A stretch of 64,000 nt of DNA, from positions 1 through 64,000 of the IMG/VR virus record IMGVR_UViG_3300042402_003062; one strand, 5' to 3'. A program made the position numbers and the translations under genes. Position 1 is the stretch's first letter. The number at the start of each line of letters is the position of its first letter. The notes beneath the pieces were generated by a model, which did no database searches, had not been told where the DNA came from, and was given only the letters and a program-made list of their open reading frames with translations. The stretch is from a virus. This document shows positions 41,686 through 50,367 of the stretch, piece after piece.

Positions 41686-42417
41686 ATGTTACTAGAAAAT
41701 CTCGACCTAACAGCACGCAAAAAACTCACTAGTCAGTACCCAGTTCTATTCGCATCGGAAACAGGTTCAGGTAAAAGCTACGCATTCTCACAACTTGCTC
41801 CAGAAGAAAAGAAACGTACAGTAATCTTTAACTTTGATAACAAATCCATCAGTGATGATGACTCAGAATTTCTTTTCATCTACCACAGTTTCGACATCAA
41901 CGATATTGAAATGGTGGATAAAATCGAAGCTTCTATCTACAAATCATTTGCTTCAGACAAAGTTGATCGTATCCTCATCGATACATTTACTCTTATGACA
42001 AAGTTATTCAATCGTTGGGCTGCAGAACACTCTTCTGGGTTTGATGTATGGAACGCCTACAACAACTCAATCACACGTATCATTGAAGCCATTAAGTCAT
42101 CAACACTCACTTACGGTAAATTCTCATATGTCACAGCTCATTACCCTCCACGTTTGGGACACACTCCAAACACTAAACGGTACGTTACAACAAAAGGTAA
42201 AGAACACACCAACGTTATTGAAGAGTCATTCTCAACTGTTGTTGAAACTATCATGGAAGATCGTCAATTCAAGTACACGGCAGATGTATTCTCAGATACA
42301 GACACAACAAAAACAAAACTGCCTGAAGGCCACTTCAAATTTGTACGCAAATCTGTTGATGATCTTGAGCAGATTCTCACAAAATCAAAAAAAATTGTGG
42401 ATGAACAAGTAGTATGA
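41686..42417 (+). CDS. RecA-like Sak4/AAA_24-type ATPase (N4 gp44-like), 243 aa
   Basis: Walker A is ASETGSGKSYAF (about 24-35) and Walker B is VDRILIDTFTL (about 98-108). KFSYVTAHYPPRLG is the polar residue strand that follows in Sak4-type single-strand annealing ATPases. Such proteins assist SSB in recombination; the SSB gene lies downstream. Strong AAGGAGG start. Order fits N4 gp44. Confidence 0.75.
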   Translation: MLLENLDLTARKKLTSQYPVLFASETGSGKSYAFSQLAPEEKKRTVIFNFDNKSISDDDSEFLFIYHSFDINDIEMVDKIEASIYKSFASDKVDRILIDTFTLMTKLFNRWAAEHSSGFDVWNAYNNSITRIIEAIKSSTLTYGKFSYVTAHYPPRLGHTPNTKRYVTTKGKEHTNVIEESFSTVVETIMEDRQFKYTADVFSDTDTTKTKLPEGHFKFVRKSVDDLEQILTKSKKIVDEQVV

Positions 42418-42650
42418 GCACCCTATCCTCCAAACAAATCCGGGACTTAATGAGTGAATTCTCACCAAAGCCTGGATATGTTCTAAAATTAACTCGTATT
42501 GAATTTGAAGATGCTGTAGAAGCAGCAATTGGAATTGACATATCGGATGAGCCTGGCTCAAACGGAGCTCGTCTCAAAACTGTTCTACAAACATCCACCC
42601 CAGAGCAAGTAAATGATTTAGTGTTATATCTTCGCTCGTTGTCAGCCTGA
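42414..42650 (+). CDS. Small acidic protein between RecA-like and SSB genes, 78 aa
   Basis: MSTLSSKQIRDLMSEFSPKP..., acidic, with EFEDAVEAAIGIDISDEPGS. Starts inside the end of the previous gene (ATGA). Possibly a subunit or regulator of the RecA-like ATPase; not recognised. Confidence 0.55.
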   Translation: MSTLSSKQIRDLMSEFSPKPGYVLKLTRIEFEDAVEAAIGIDISDEPGSNGARLKTVLQTSTPEQVNDLVLYLRSLSA

Positions 42651-42729
42651 CCTTAACTGCCAACCACTCGCAATTTAGTCGCAGCATAGCTGGAACCATT
42701 TTAATTTAACTAAACAAGGAAACACAACT

Positions 42730-43482
42730 ATGAGTATAATTCTCAACGTAATGAACAACATGTCAGATGAAGACAAAGCAAAATTAGGTCGCAGCGGATC
42801 AAAGATCAACACAGCTGGAGCACACTTAGTAACAATCGTAGAAGCATACGAGATTGACAACCAACGTTTCTGCCTCAAACTGGAAGATGCTGAAGGTAAA
42901 ACCGTAGATTGGACTGGCTTCTTCAAAATGAAAGTCGGAAAAGATGACAAAGGTGTTGTTAAAGCAGGAGAGTATTCTGTTAACGGAGTCAAAACATTCC
43001 TTGATACTGAAGGCGCAGAGTACGATAACCTCCGTTCAATTGGACAAATCAAAAACCTTTGGAAAATCGTTGGTAATGACGAAGCAACATTCGGTGCAGG
43101 TATCACTAAAGGTACTGTTACATTCGCAAAAGCCGGTACAAAAGAAGTTGAACACTGGAAAGGTCTTGTTGGAAAACAATTTACAGCTGTTACATCATTC
43201 CTTGTAACTCTTGATACAGATGGTAAACGTACATGGCGTAACCAAGACATCAACATGGACGCAATGTTCACTAAAGATCGTCTTTCACAAACAGAAAAAG
43301 ATGCAGGAAAAACTGAGCCAGTAGCAATCGATGCTGCTATCGCAACTGCACTTGCTAACCCATCAATTGAGTACAAAAATCGTAACAACAAAATTTGTAT
43401 TCAAGAGCTTAACCTAATCAAAGGTGCCGGTAAAGCTCCAGCTATTGAAGTAGCTACTGAAACTGCAGCGGATCCATTTTAA
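42730..43482 (+). CDS. ssb: Single-stranded DNA-binding protein (N4 gp45-like), 250 aa
   Basis: The size, the OB-fold-like core (GAHLVTIVEAYEIDNQRFCL; KTVDWTGFFKMKVG; EVEHWKGLVGKQFTAVTSFL) and the acidic hydrophobic end (ATETAADPF) fit phage SSBs of the N4 gp45 and T7 gp2.5 kind, where the tail recruits polymerase. The last step of the gp42-gp45 order is kept. N4 SSB also activates late transcription by host polymerase; a similar role is possible here. Confidence 0.75.
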   Translation: MSIILNVMNNMSDEDKAKLGRSGSKINTAGAHLVTIVEAYEIDNQRFCLKLEDAEGKTVDWTGFFKMKVGKDDKGVVKAGEYSVNGVKTFLDTEGAEYDNLRSIGQIKNLWKIVGNDEATFGAGITKGTVTFAKAGTKEVEHWKGLVGKQFTAVTSFLVTLDTDGKRTWRNQDINMDAMFTKDRLSQTEKDAGKTEPVAIDAAIATALANPSIEYKNRNNKICIQELNLIKGAGKAPAIEVATETAADPF

Positions 43483-43682
43483 TGGTGGATCTACCACTAT
43501 TATATCAGCGAGTAGAGGCTCTTGAAGCCGAACTCGGGTCCATTACTGCTTTTATCCTTGTACAATCCAAGGAAGCTAGTAAAACAGTCCGAGACTGCAC
43601 AAAGATCACTGACTCTTTGAGTATTGAACTCCGCAGATCTCTAGTCGACTTTGACAAATCACTCACTACACAGGAGTCCTAG
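43482..43682 (+). CDS. Small coiled-coil protein, 66 aa
   Basis: MVDLPLLYQRVEALEAELGS then VQSKEASKTVRDCTKITDSL, a coiled coil. The ATG overlaps the SSB stop (TAATG). Function unknown; coupling suggests work with SSB. Confidence 0.55.
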   Translation: MVDLPLLYQRVEALEAELGSITAFILVQSKEASKTVRDCTKITDSLSIELRRSLVDFDKSLTTQES

Positions 43683-43683
43683 T

Positions 43684-43992
43684 ATGATTAACGAAACACA
43701 ACTCGAAGCCGAAATCCAGTCAAAAGGTCTTAACGCACCACGTTTAACTCCCGAGCATATTGACTCGTGCATTAAATACGTAGAGTATTGGGTTGTCCCT
43801 AACACTACTTCCACGGTATGTGCAATGGTCTTACAAAATAACTTTGTTATTATTGGAAAATCTGCTGCAGCTTCTATGGCAAACTTCGACGAAGAAATTG
43901 GCAAGAAGATTGCATACAGCGATGCGCGAGAACAGATTTGGGCTTTAGAAGGTTATCTACTAAAAGACAAGCTTTTTAATGAAGCCCATTAA
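43684..43992 (+). CDS. Phage gp49/gp66-family protein, 102 aa
   Basis: Pattern match to the small phage 'Gp49' family: GLNAPRLTPEHIDSCIKYVE, then STVCAMVLQNNFVIIGKSAA, FDEEIGKKIAYSDAREQIWA. The family is common in tailed phages and has no known enzymatic role. Start by GGAGTCCTAGT-ATG. Confidence 0.72.
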   Translation: MINETQLEAEIQSKGLNAPRLTPEHIDSCIKYVEYWVVPNTTSTVCAMVLQNNFVIIGKSAAASMANFDEEIGKKIAYSDAREQIWALEGYLLKDKLFNEAH

Positions 43993-44023
43993 CTATTACC
44001 ACCATATTTTAAAAGGGATCCAC

Positions 44024-44365
44024 ATGGAAATTATCAAATCTGAAATTCAAATTACACTCACTAAAGCACAGTTGCTTGACCTTATTCAAGAAGCACTTAC
44101 AACTGATGCAGGCCCAGCAATCAAACGCGCTATTACACCAATGCTGCAAGATGCTTTCCCACAATTCCCAGACTTCACTAATATCTCCATCGGAGAAACT
44201 GATGAGTCCGGTCAAACAACAGTAACCTTACGTCAACCAGCCGCACCTAAAGCAAAAGCCGCTGCTGCACCTAAAGCATCATCCGACCTCAAATCTCTTG
44301 AGCCTTTGGAAATTGCACCACAATCAGAGCCAGAATTAGTAGACGATATTGATTCAGTTCTATAA
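44024..44365 (+). CDS. Hypothetical protein with Ala/Pro-rich linker, 113 aa
   Basis: The N-terminal helical half (TLTKAQLLDLIQEALTTDAG; AIKRAITPMLQDAFPQFPD) is followed by an A/P/K-rich linker (PAAPKAKAAAAPKASS) and an acidic tail (SEPELVDDIDSVL). Such tails often bind partner proteins. Start at ATG 44024 after AAAAGGGATCCAC. Confidence 0.6.
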   Translation: MEIIKSEIQITLTKAQLLDLIQEALTTDAGPAIKRAITPMLQDAFPQFPDFTNISIGETDESGQTTVTLRQPAAPKAKAAAAPKASSDLKSLEPLEIAPQSEPELVDDIDSVL

Positions 44366-44405
44366 TCACTCTTGAGTGATCATACAGTACTCTTTAGAGT
44401 ATTGT
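44365..44405 (+). terminator. Two tandem hairpins after the SSB gene cluster
   Basis: ATCACTC-tt-GAGTGAT (44365-44380) and ACAGTACTC-ttta-GAGTATTGT (44384-44405, one G-U pair). No long T run. The pair could stall transcription or protect mRNA ends between the SSB group and the next genes. Confidence 0.55.
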
Positions 44406-44428
44406 ATTAATTACTTAAAGGATCACAT

Positions 44429-44728
44429 ATGCAACATAAAGTTATTTTACGCTACTCCGATGGATCTATTAGAAATTTAGACTTATATGATCTTAACTCA
44501 AATTTCAGACGTCCTTCAAAAGCAAATGTTATATCATTTATTTGGAAACAATCTACAGAATCGCCACACCCAGATACAATTGTTGAGTACATACATACGA
44601 GTCTTCTTCCAAGACTTAACACTAACCCAATACTCTTTGCAATTAGCATCAACACTTGTCCAGAATCTATTCGTCATCTGTTTGTCCTACCGCCAGAACA
44701 ACTTACTTTTAAAGGCGCAATACAATGA
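44429..44728 (+). CDS. Hypothetical protein, 99 aa
   Basis: MQHKVILRYSDGSIRNLDLY..., small beta N-terminus and helical C-terminus (ISINTCPESIRHLFVLPPEQ). Coupled to the following gene (ATGA). It shares with that gene the layout beta region, then helix, then L/P-rich end, so the two may be paralogues. Confidence 0.55.
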   Translation: MQHKVILRYSDGSIRNLDLYDLNSNFRRPSKANVISFIWKQSTESPHPDTIVEYIHTSLLPRLNTNPILFAISINTCPESIRHLFVLPPEQLTFKGAIQ

Positions 44729-45099
44729 ATTCATCGTTTTCTTTTCATGAAAAACATATGAACATTCCCTTATACATAGATGAAGAATCTTTTATGACTT
44801 GTCAAGCCTCAAGAGCAACCCATAGACCTTGTATCGAACTCATATTTGAAAATGGTTATAGTTTACAATTACCACTACTTGCAACAGTTAGAGGTTTAAA
44901 AATGGGAATACTTAGACCAAAAACTTTTAAATTTATACATTGTGAAAACATCCCAGTGACTAAGGAACTATATACCTGGGTTCTAACACAAGTATTACCG
45001 TCTTTAGACAGTAAATTAGACCCATTTATACTAACAGTTGTTCTAACTACTCTTCGTCCTTACTTAACACCAATTTCACTACATCAGCAGGAGTTTTAA
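44725..45099 (+). CDS. Hypothetical protein, 124 aa
   Basis: MNSSFSFHEKHMNIPLYIDE..., with CIELIFENGYSLQLPLLATV and helical VTKELYTWVLTQVLPSLDSK. The last segment (LTTLRPYLTPISLH) is like the end of the 99-aa protein upstream. Stop overlaps the helicase start (TAATG). Function unknown. Confidence 0.55.
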   Translation: MNSSFSFHEKHMNIPLYIDEESFMTCQASRATHRPCIELIFENGYSLQLPLLATVRGLKMGILRPKTFKFIHCENIPVTKELYTWVLTQVLPSLDSKLDPFILTVVLTTLRPYLTPISLHQQEF

Positions 45100-46550
45100 T
45101 GTCATTCGTTTGGTCCAACCAACAACTAGAAATCTTTGATGAATTTCTAAACCCCACAAGCCCCGTTCTTGCTATCGAAGCTGTCGCAGGAGCGGCAAAA
45201 AGCACATCACTAATTGAGGCTTCAGCACGGTTTAAAGCCCTTAACCCAACTAAGCTCATACGTTATCTTATATTCGGAGCAAAAGCTTCTGCAGACGCTC
45301 GTATTGAATTTGGCACTAATGCAATGGTATCAACACTTCACGCATTCGCACACGGTCAAGTACATGCACGATACGGCTTAGGACCGGTTAAACCATTTCT
45401 AACTTGGATGGATTTACAAAACCTACCAAAACGCCCTTTTGGTAAAGACTCACTCATTTTACAACTGATTGAATCTTACTGTAATTCTAAGTACACATCC
45501 TTAGATGACTACGTAAAAGATCAGGATGACGACTTTGAGTTTAGTCTAATCCCTCATGCAAAGATTGTAATGAACGCAATGGCTAAGGGAGACATACCAG
45601 TTACTCACTCATTTTACCTAAAACTCTTCCATGTTTTAGTCAAACGAGGAGTCATACAACTTCCATTTGTCGACAAATTATTAGTTGATGAAGCTCAAGA
45701 TTTATCCGCAATTGCACTTGATATTATCGAAGCGATCCCAACAGGTCACTTAGTCATTGTTGGAGATCAAAATCAACGCATCTTTGAATTCCTTGATCTA
45801 GAAAATGGCTTTGAACGTTTCGCAGACGCAAAAGTTCTTACTCTTACGCAATCCTTTCGTGTAGATAATATGTATGCCCCAGCAATACAAGAATTTCTTA
45901 ATACGCACCTTAATGCTTCCGCAGAGTTCCGAGGCATGCTTTATCCAGCAGATCCAGTCATCCGTACAAAAGCCTACATATCCCGCAATAATGTCACATT
46001 GATCGGCAAGATGATTGAACTTAACTCACGTAAAGTCCCATATAATTTATCGAGTTCCGCAAAATTGGCCCAGATGTTTAAATTACCTCTCGCCTTAGCA
46101 TACGCAAAACCAGGACATGTCCAACGGGATCATGAACTCAAACATCTTCAACATGACATTGATGAGTACGGTAAACAAACCCCACGCTTCCGTGAAACAA
46201 CATCACTATTTAAGTATCTTAAAAGTCTTGATGAAGTACAACCAGCAATCAAAGCCGCTATTAATCTTATCCTGAGTTTTGGATCTGAAGAAATTATTAA
46301 CGCGTACGAAAAAGCCAAAGAGCATAAAGGTACAAAACATCAGTTAACATTACTTACTGCTCATACCAGTAAAGGTGCCACATTTGACGAAGTGGAATTG
46401 GATGATGATCTTAATCTTACTATGAAAGAAATACTAACCGGTAAATTTAAAGGTGATGACAATGCAAAACGAGCTGAGCTATGTTTATACTTTGTCAGCG
46501 TGACACGACACAGGCATAATCTCATAAACGCTCAATATCTTAACTTGTAA
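45099..46550 (+). CDS. SF1 helicase, UvrD/Dda-like, 483 aa
   Basis: Motif I is AVAGAAKSTS (about 28-37) with Ala where G usually precedes K-S/T. Motif II is LLVDEAQDLS, motif III is LVIVGDQNQRIFEF, motif IV is TLTQSFR, and LTAHTSKGATFDEVEL is motif V. FVSVTRHRHNLINA is motif VI. At 483 aa it lacks the extra domains of UvrD (720 aa), like phage Dda-type helicases. It probably unwinds DNA during replication or recombination. It starts on the stop of the previous gene. Confidence 0.85.
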   Translation: MSFVWSNQQLEIFDEFLNPTSPVLAIEAVAGAAKSTSLIEASARFKALNPTKLIRYLIFGAKASADARIEFGTNAMVSTLHAFAHGQVHARYGLGPVKPFLTWMDLQNLPKRPFGKDSLILQLIESYCNSKYTSLDDYVKDQDDDFEFSLIPHAKIVMNAMAKGDIPVTHSFYLKLFHVLVKRGVIQLPFVDKLLVDEAQDLSAIALDIIEAIPTGHLVIVGDQNQRIFEFLDLENGFERFADAKVLTLTQSFRVDNMYAPAIQEFLNTHLNASAEFRGMLYPADPVIRTKAYISRNNVTLIGKMIELNSRKVPYNLSSSAKLAQMFKLPLALAYAKPGHVQRDHELKHLQHDIDEYGKQTPRFRETTSLFKYLKSLDEVQPAIKAAINLILSFGSEEIINAYEKAKEHKGTKHQLTLLTAHTSKGATFDEVELDDDLNLTMKEILTGKFKGDDNAKRAELCLYFVSVTRHRHNLINAQYLNL

Positions 46551-46560
46551 GGCCTCTTTA

Positions 46561-47640
46561 ATGACTCAAATACTCTACAAATCCACGAAATTAGGCGCCA
46601 CTCAACAATGGTCAGTTTCCACTGAAGGAGCAACTTTTACATGTACGTTTGGACAACTCGGAGGTAAACTTCAGTCACAAACAACAACGTGTACACCAAA
46701 AAATACCGGCCGTGCAAATGAAACAACTCCTGAACAACAAGCCATACTCGAAGCTGAAGCTCTTGTCACCAAGAAGCTCAAGTCGGGTTATTCAACAAGC
46801 CTTACTTGTGATAGTGAAGTTAAACTGCCTATGAAAGTAAAAGCTTATCAAGACCAATTAAACAATGTTAAATTTCCCTGTGTATCAACTCCTAAACTAG
46901 ACGGAGTTAACGCTATTGTTCGCCGAACCGGTCAAACACTTACTTGGTACAGTCGTGGCGGAGAAGTTTACCCATCTGTCAAACACCTCCACGAACAAGT
47001 CTTTGAAGCTATGGCTGCACTCAGATCAGAGGAGCTCAACTGTGAATTATATATTCATGGAAAGTACCTTCAAGAGATCCAATCTGCAGTTAAAAAACCT
47101 AATGAACTTTCAAAAGATCTAACAGCTGGAATCTTTGATATCGCAGACTCAGAACACGTATACAGCCAACGTAGAGCTTTCATGGCCAATTGGAAATCCT
47201 CTCAATTAAATCCAACAGTATTCGCTATTATTGGAACTATGTGTTACTCCCACGAAGATATAGAAATCTGTTATAACAAAGCAATTGCTGAGGGCTATGA
47301 GGGGACAGTTATCAAAAACTTAGACGGTCTATATCAGCACAATATTCGTTCATCCGATCAGTTTAAGTACAAAAAAGCACAGTCTGCTGAATTTATGATT
47401 GTCGGGTTTGACTTAGATAAACGCAATCATCCAGTATTCAATTTACGTAGTAAAGCTTCAACAGTATTTAGTGCAAAGCCCAAAGGTACGCATGAATTCT
47501 TAAGTTCAATTGATCCAGAGACTTATGTCGGAAAATATGCAACAGTTGAGTATGAAACTTTGAGCATGGCTGGGACGCCGCTGAAACCAATTTTTGTATC
47601 CCTAAGAGAATGTAATTCTCTTGGTGAACCAACGGAGTAA
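46561..47640 (+). CDS. ATP-dependent DNA ligase with WGR-like N-terminus, 359 aa
   Basis: The AMP-binding motif I is TPKLDGVNAI (K near 109), followed by YSRGGE (motif III-like), EGYEGTVIKN (motif IV) and FKYKKAQSAEFM (motif V). Residues 1-85 match a WGR-like domain (WSVSTEGATFTCTFGQLGGK, GRANETTPEQQA), a fusion known in some phage ligases. Seals nicks in replicated DNA. The C-terminal OB domain is ETYVGKYATVEYETLSMAGT. Confidence 0.88.
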   Translation: MTQILYKSTKLGATQQWSVSTEGATFTCTFGQLGGKLQSQTTTCTPKNTGRANETTPEQQAILEAEALVTKKLKSGYSTSLTCDSEVKLPMKVKAYQDQLNNVKFPCVSTPKLDGVNAIVRRTGQTLTWYSRGGEVYPSVKHLHEQVFEAMAALRSEELNCELYIHGKYLQEIQSAVKKPNELSKDLTAGIFDIADSEHVYSQRRAFMANWKSSQLNPTVFAIIGTMCYSHEDIEICYNKAIAEGYEGTVIKNLDGLYQHNIRSSDQFKYKKAQSAEFMIVGFDLDKRNHPVFNLRSKASTVFSAKPKGTHEFLSSIDPETYVGKYATVEYETLSMAGTPLKPIFVSLRECNSLGEPTE

Positions 47641-47643
47641 ACT

Positions 47644-47787
47644 ATGCGCAAAGACAAAACACCACCCACTTTTATGTTTTTCAAAGAAGAAGATATCACT
47701 ATTCTATACGATTTAAAGCAATTTAAGCTAACTGTATACATTGGACTGGGTATAATCCTGCTCTGCGGAATAGCCTGGTTTTTTTAA
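47644..47787 (+). CDS. Small single-pass membrane protein, 47 aa
   Basis: MRKDKTPPTFMFFKEEDITI, then a C-terminal membrane helix (LTVYIGLGIILLCGIAWFF). ATG 47644 is 3 nt after the ligase stop. A C-terminally anchored protein; function unknown. Confidence 0.5.
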   Translation: MRKDKTPPTFMFFKEEDITILYDLKQFKLTVYIGLGIILLCGIAWFF

Positions 47788-47795
47788 CCTATGGC

Positions 47796-47813
47796 TACGT
47801 CTTGAAGGACGTA
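47796..47813 (+). terminator. Hairpin upstream of HU gene
   Basis: TACGTC-ttgaag-GACGTA stem after a T run that belongs to the previous gene. No following T tract; attenuation or mRNA protection is possible. Confidence 0.4.
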
Positions 47814-47844
47814 AACCACAACATTAACCTCAAAGGACTTTCAC

Positions 47845-48132
47845 ATGGAAAGAATCTCAAAATCAGACCTCATCAAAGCAGTTGCAGCAGCAACTAACTC
47901 AACCCAAGCAACAGTTGGCGACATTCTTGACGCAGCTTTTACAACAATCGCTTCTACAGTTGCATCAGGAAAAGCAGTTCACATTGGTAATGAATTCGGT
48001 TCATTCGCACCTAAACGTACCAAAGCTGTTACAAAACAAATCCCAGGAACTACTAAAACAGTAGACGTACCTGCTAAAAATGTTATCAAGTTTTTGCCTT
48101 CCACTGCTCTTAAATCTACTGTGAATCAGTAG
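47845..48132 (+). CDS. HU/IHF-type DNA-binding protein, 95 aa
   Basis: MERISKSDLIKAVAAATNST has the HU start (K-S-D-L-I-x-x-V-A). It continues with IGNEFGSFAPKRTKAV (the GxF-x-x-x-x-R beta arm base) and AKNVIKFLPSTALKSTVN (C-terminal F-x-P-S-x-x-L-K). Binds and bends DNA and may compact the phage genome or aid replication. AAAGGACTTTCAC precedes the start. Confidence 0.9.
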   Translation: MERISKSDLIKAVAAATNSTQATVGDILDAAFTTIASTVASGKAVHIGNEFGSFAPKRTKAVTKQIPGTTKTVDVPAKNVIKFLPSTALKSTVNQ

Positions 48133-48141
48133 GTTTTGCAA

Positions 48142-50367
48142 ATGTCTGGTATCAATGTAGTCAAACACGACGGGACCACGGAACCATTGTTGATTGACAA
48201 AGCCACACTATCTCTTCAGTGGGCTGTTGGAGATCTTTCAGGAGTATCGGTATCAGACATTGAAATGCAGTCCAAACTGCACTTCTACGACGGTATTCAC
48301 ACTTCCTACATTTTAGATGTATTTATCAAAACCTGTGAGGATTTAGCTGATTTACGCCATATTAACTATGACGCAGTAGCTCGTAATCTCAAGTTACAAA
48401 AACTCTACAAACAAGTATTTAACTCAATTACTCCACCCTCTCTACAAAGTTTTTTATCAGATCGAGTACTGGACAATCATTACTCTCCTGAACTTAACCC
48501 AGCTCGTCTTATTTACAATGGAATTGATTTCGCTCAACTTGAAGCCGCTATGGATCACTCCAGAGACTTTACATTTACCGCTTCTGGTCTTGACTTACTA
48601 GTAAATGGATATGGAGTTTGTAAAAAAGAAACACCTCAATTTATGTTTATGGCTATTGCAATTGATATCTTCAGAGATTATCATATTGCTCCAACCCAAC
48701 ATATTGTTGATTTTTACCACGCTCTATCAACGTTCAAAATTACTCTCCCATCTCCAGAAATGCGTGCTTTACGAACAATCTCTACCGATTACGCATCTTG
48801 TATCACATTCCGTATAGGAGATTCTATTGACTCTTGGAAAGTTGGCGCAAATGCACTTATCGATCACACTGTAGCTTCTGCTGGAGTTGGTGTAGATATT
48901 GCAGATATAGCATCACTCGGAGATAAAGTAAAAAAAGGTAAAATCATTCACTCTGGAAAAGGTCCAATTATTCGCTCAATTGATGCAGATATTGCAAAAG
49001 CTTCACAAAACGGCCGCAGAGGTTCTGCAACTCCTTATGTAAACTTCTTTGATCCTGAGATTGAAACAATCTTCGCACTTAAATCGCCTCGAATGCCTGT
49101 CGAAGACAGAGTTAATGCCTTATCGTATGGCATTAAACTAAACCAACTTGCGTACGATCGCGCTAAAGCCGGAGGAGTTATTTCTCTATTTTCAGTCCGT
49201 ATGGCTCCACGTCTGCTTGACTTATTCTATTCAGATAATATAACAGCGTTCACAGAGTACTATGAAGAATGTGAAGCAGCTAATTTATTTACTTCACAAA
49301 TCGACGCCCGGTACTTCTGGGAACGTTTAGTTGCTGTAGAATCTGCTGAAACATCGGCTTATTACATCATGAACATCGATGAAATGAATGCAAACTCACA
49401 TATTCCTCGTCCGATTAATATGGCAAATATTTGCATCGAGTACATGACAGCAGTAGAACCACTGGACTCACAATACCCAGATCGTCCGGATATCGGCGTT
49501 TGTGTCTTATCAAATGCCAATCAAGGTCTTGTTTCTATTGAGGATATTCCTCATATTACAAATCTTATGGTTCGGGCACAATCCCATATTATGACACGTC
49601 AAAATCATCCGACACCACAAGCAAATGCTTATGTAGATATTTATCATGACATTGGGCTTGGTTTATCAAATCATGCATTCTGGTTAGCTAATCAAGGTCT
49701 TCGTTATGGGCAACAAGAAGCACTAGACAAACACAACGAGTGGATGGAGCACTTTAGCTTCAATTGTCACTTTGTGTCTATGCAGCTAGCAATGGAACTC
49801 GGCGCCGCTACCGGATTTGTGTACCACGATAAATTACTACCGATAGATCGATACAAGGCCACAGTCGATGAATTAGTCAGCCCAGATCTTTACTGTGATT
49901 GGAGTACTCTTCGTACCCTAATAAAACAATTTGGTATGTATAATGTTGGACTTATGATGGTTCCACCTGCTGAAACATCTGCAGGTCCATCTAACCAAGT
50001 TACGTCATTGGAACCAGTACGTGATCTCATCACTATCAAAGACAAATCAGGGATGAACTACAAACAGTTTGCTCCTGATGCAATTCGCTTGGCAGACAAG
50101 TATGATTTCGCGTTCGATCGAGAAATTAACACAGACTTTATCAAGCATGTGGCAATCACACAAAAATGGACTGACAAAGGTATCTCTGCAAATACATTTC
50201 ATAATCCAGAACACAATAATGGAAAAATCTTAGCAACTGATGTCATTAAAGATTTATTTTTAATGAAATACTATGGTTGTAAAGGTCGTTACTACATGAA
50301 TGTTAAACTACCAGATGAAATGGAAGCACAAACCCCAGTATGCGGAAACGGAGGCTGCAATGTCTAA
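48142..50367 (+). CDS. nrdA: Class I ribonucleotide reductase, large (alpha) subunit, 741 aa
   Basis: Reduces ribonucleotides to dNTP precursors. It ends VCGNGGCNV, a C-x4-C pair that takes electrons from thioredoxin/glutaredoxin. ASCITFRIGDSIDSW holds the first active-site Cys, and NGRRGSATPYVNFFDPEIE and SLFSVRMAPRLLDLF are conserved barrel strands. ICIEYMTAVEP carries the catalytic Cys region and MVPPAETSAGPSNQ the family strand near the active Tyr pair. It has an ATP-cone-like N-terminus (VVKHDGTTEPLLIDKATLSL). ATG at 48142 is preferred to an upstream TTG. Overlaps nrdB by 8 nt. Confidence 0.92.
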   Translation: MSGINVVKHDGTTEPLLIDKATLSLQWAVGDLSGVSVSDIEMQSKLHFYDGIHTSYILDVFIKTCEDLADLRHINYDAVARNLKLQKLYKQVFNSITPPSLQSFLSDRVLDNHYSPELNPARLIYNGIDFAQLEAAMDHSRDFTFTASGLDLLVNGYGVCKKETPQFMFMAIAIDIFRDYHIAPTQHIVDFYHALSTFKITLPSPEMRALRTISTDYASCITFRIGDSIDSWKVGANALIDHTVASAGVGVDIADIASLGDKVKKGKIIHSGKGPIIRSIDADIAKASQNGRRGSATPYVNFFDPEIETIFALKSPRMPVEDRVNALSYGIKLNQLAYDRAKAGGVISLFSVRMAPRLLDLFYSDNITAFTEYYEECEAANLFTSQIDARYFWERLVAVESAETSAYYIMNIDEMNANSHIPRPINMANICIEYMTAVEPLDSQYPDRPDIGVCVLSNANQGLVSIEDIPHITNLMVRAQSHIMTRQNHPTPQANAYVDIYHDIGLGLSNHAFWLANQGLRYGQQEALDKHNEWMEHFSFNCHFVSMQLAMELGAATGFVYHDKLLPIDRYKATVDELVSPDLYCDWSTLRTLIKQFGMYNVGLMMVPPAETSAGPSNQVTSLEPVRDLITIKDKSGMNYKQFAPDAIRLADKYDFAFDREINTDFIKHVAITQKWTDKGISANTFHNPEHNNGKILATDVIKDLFLMKYYGCKGRYYMNVKLPDEMEAQTPVCGNGGCNV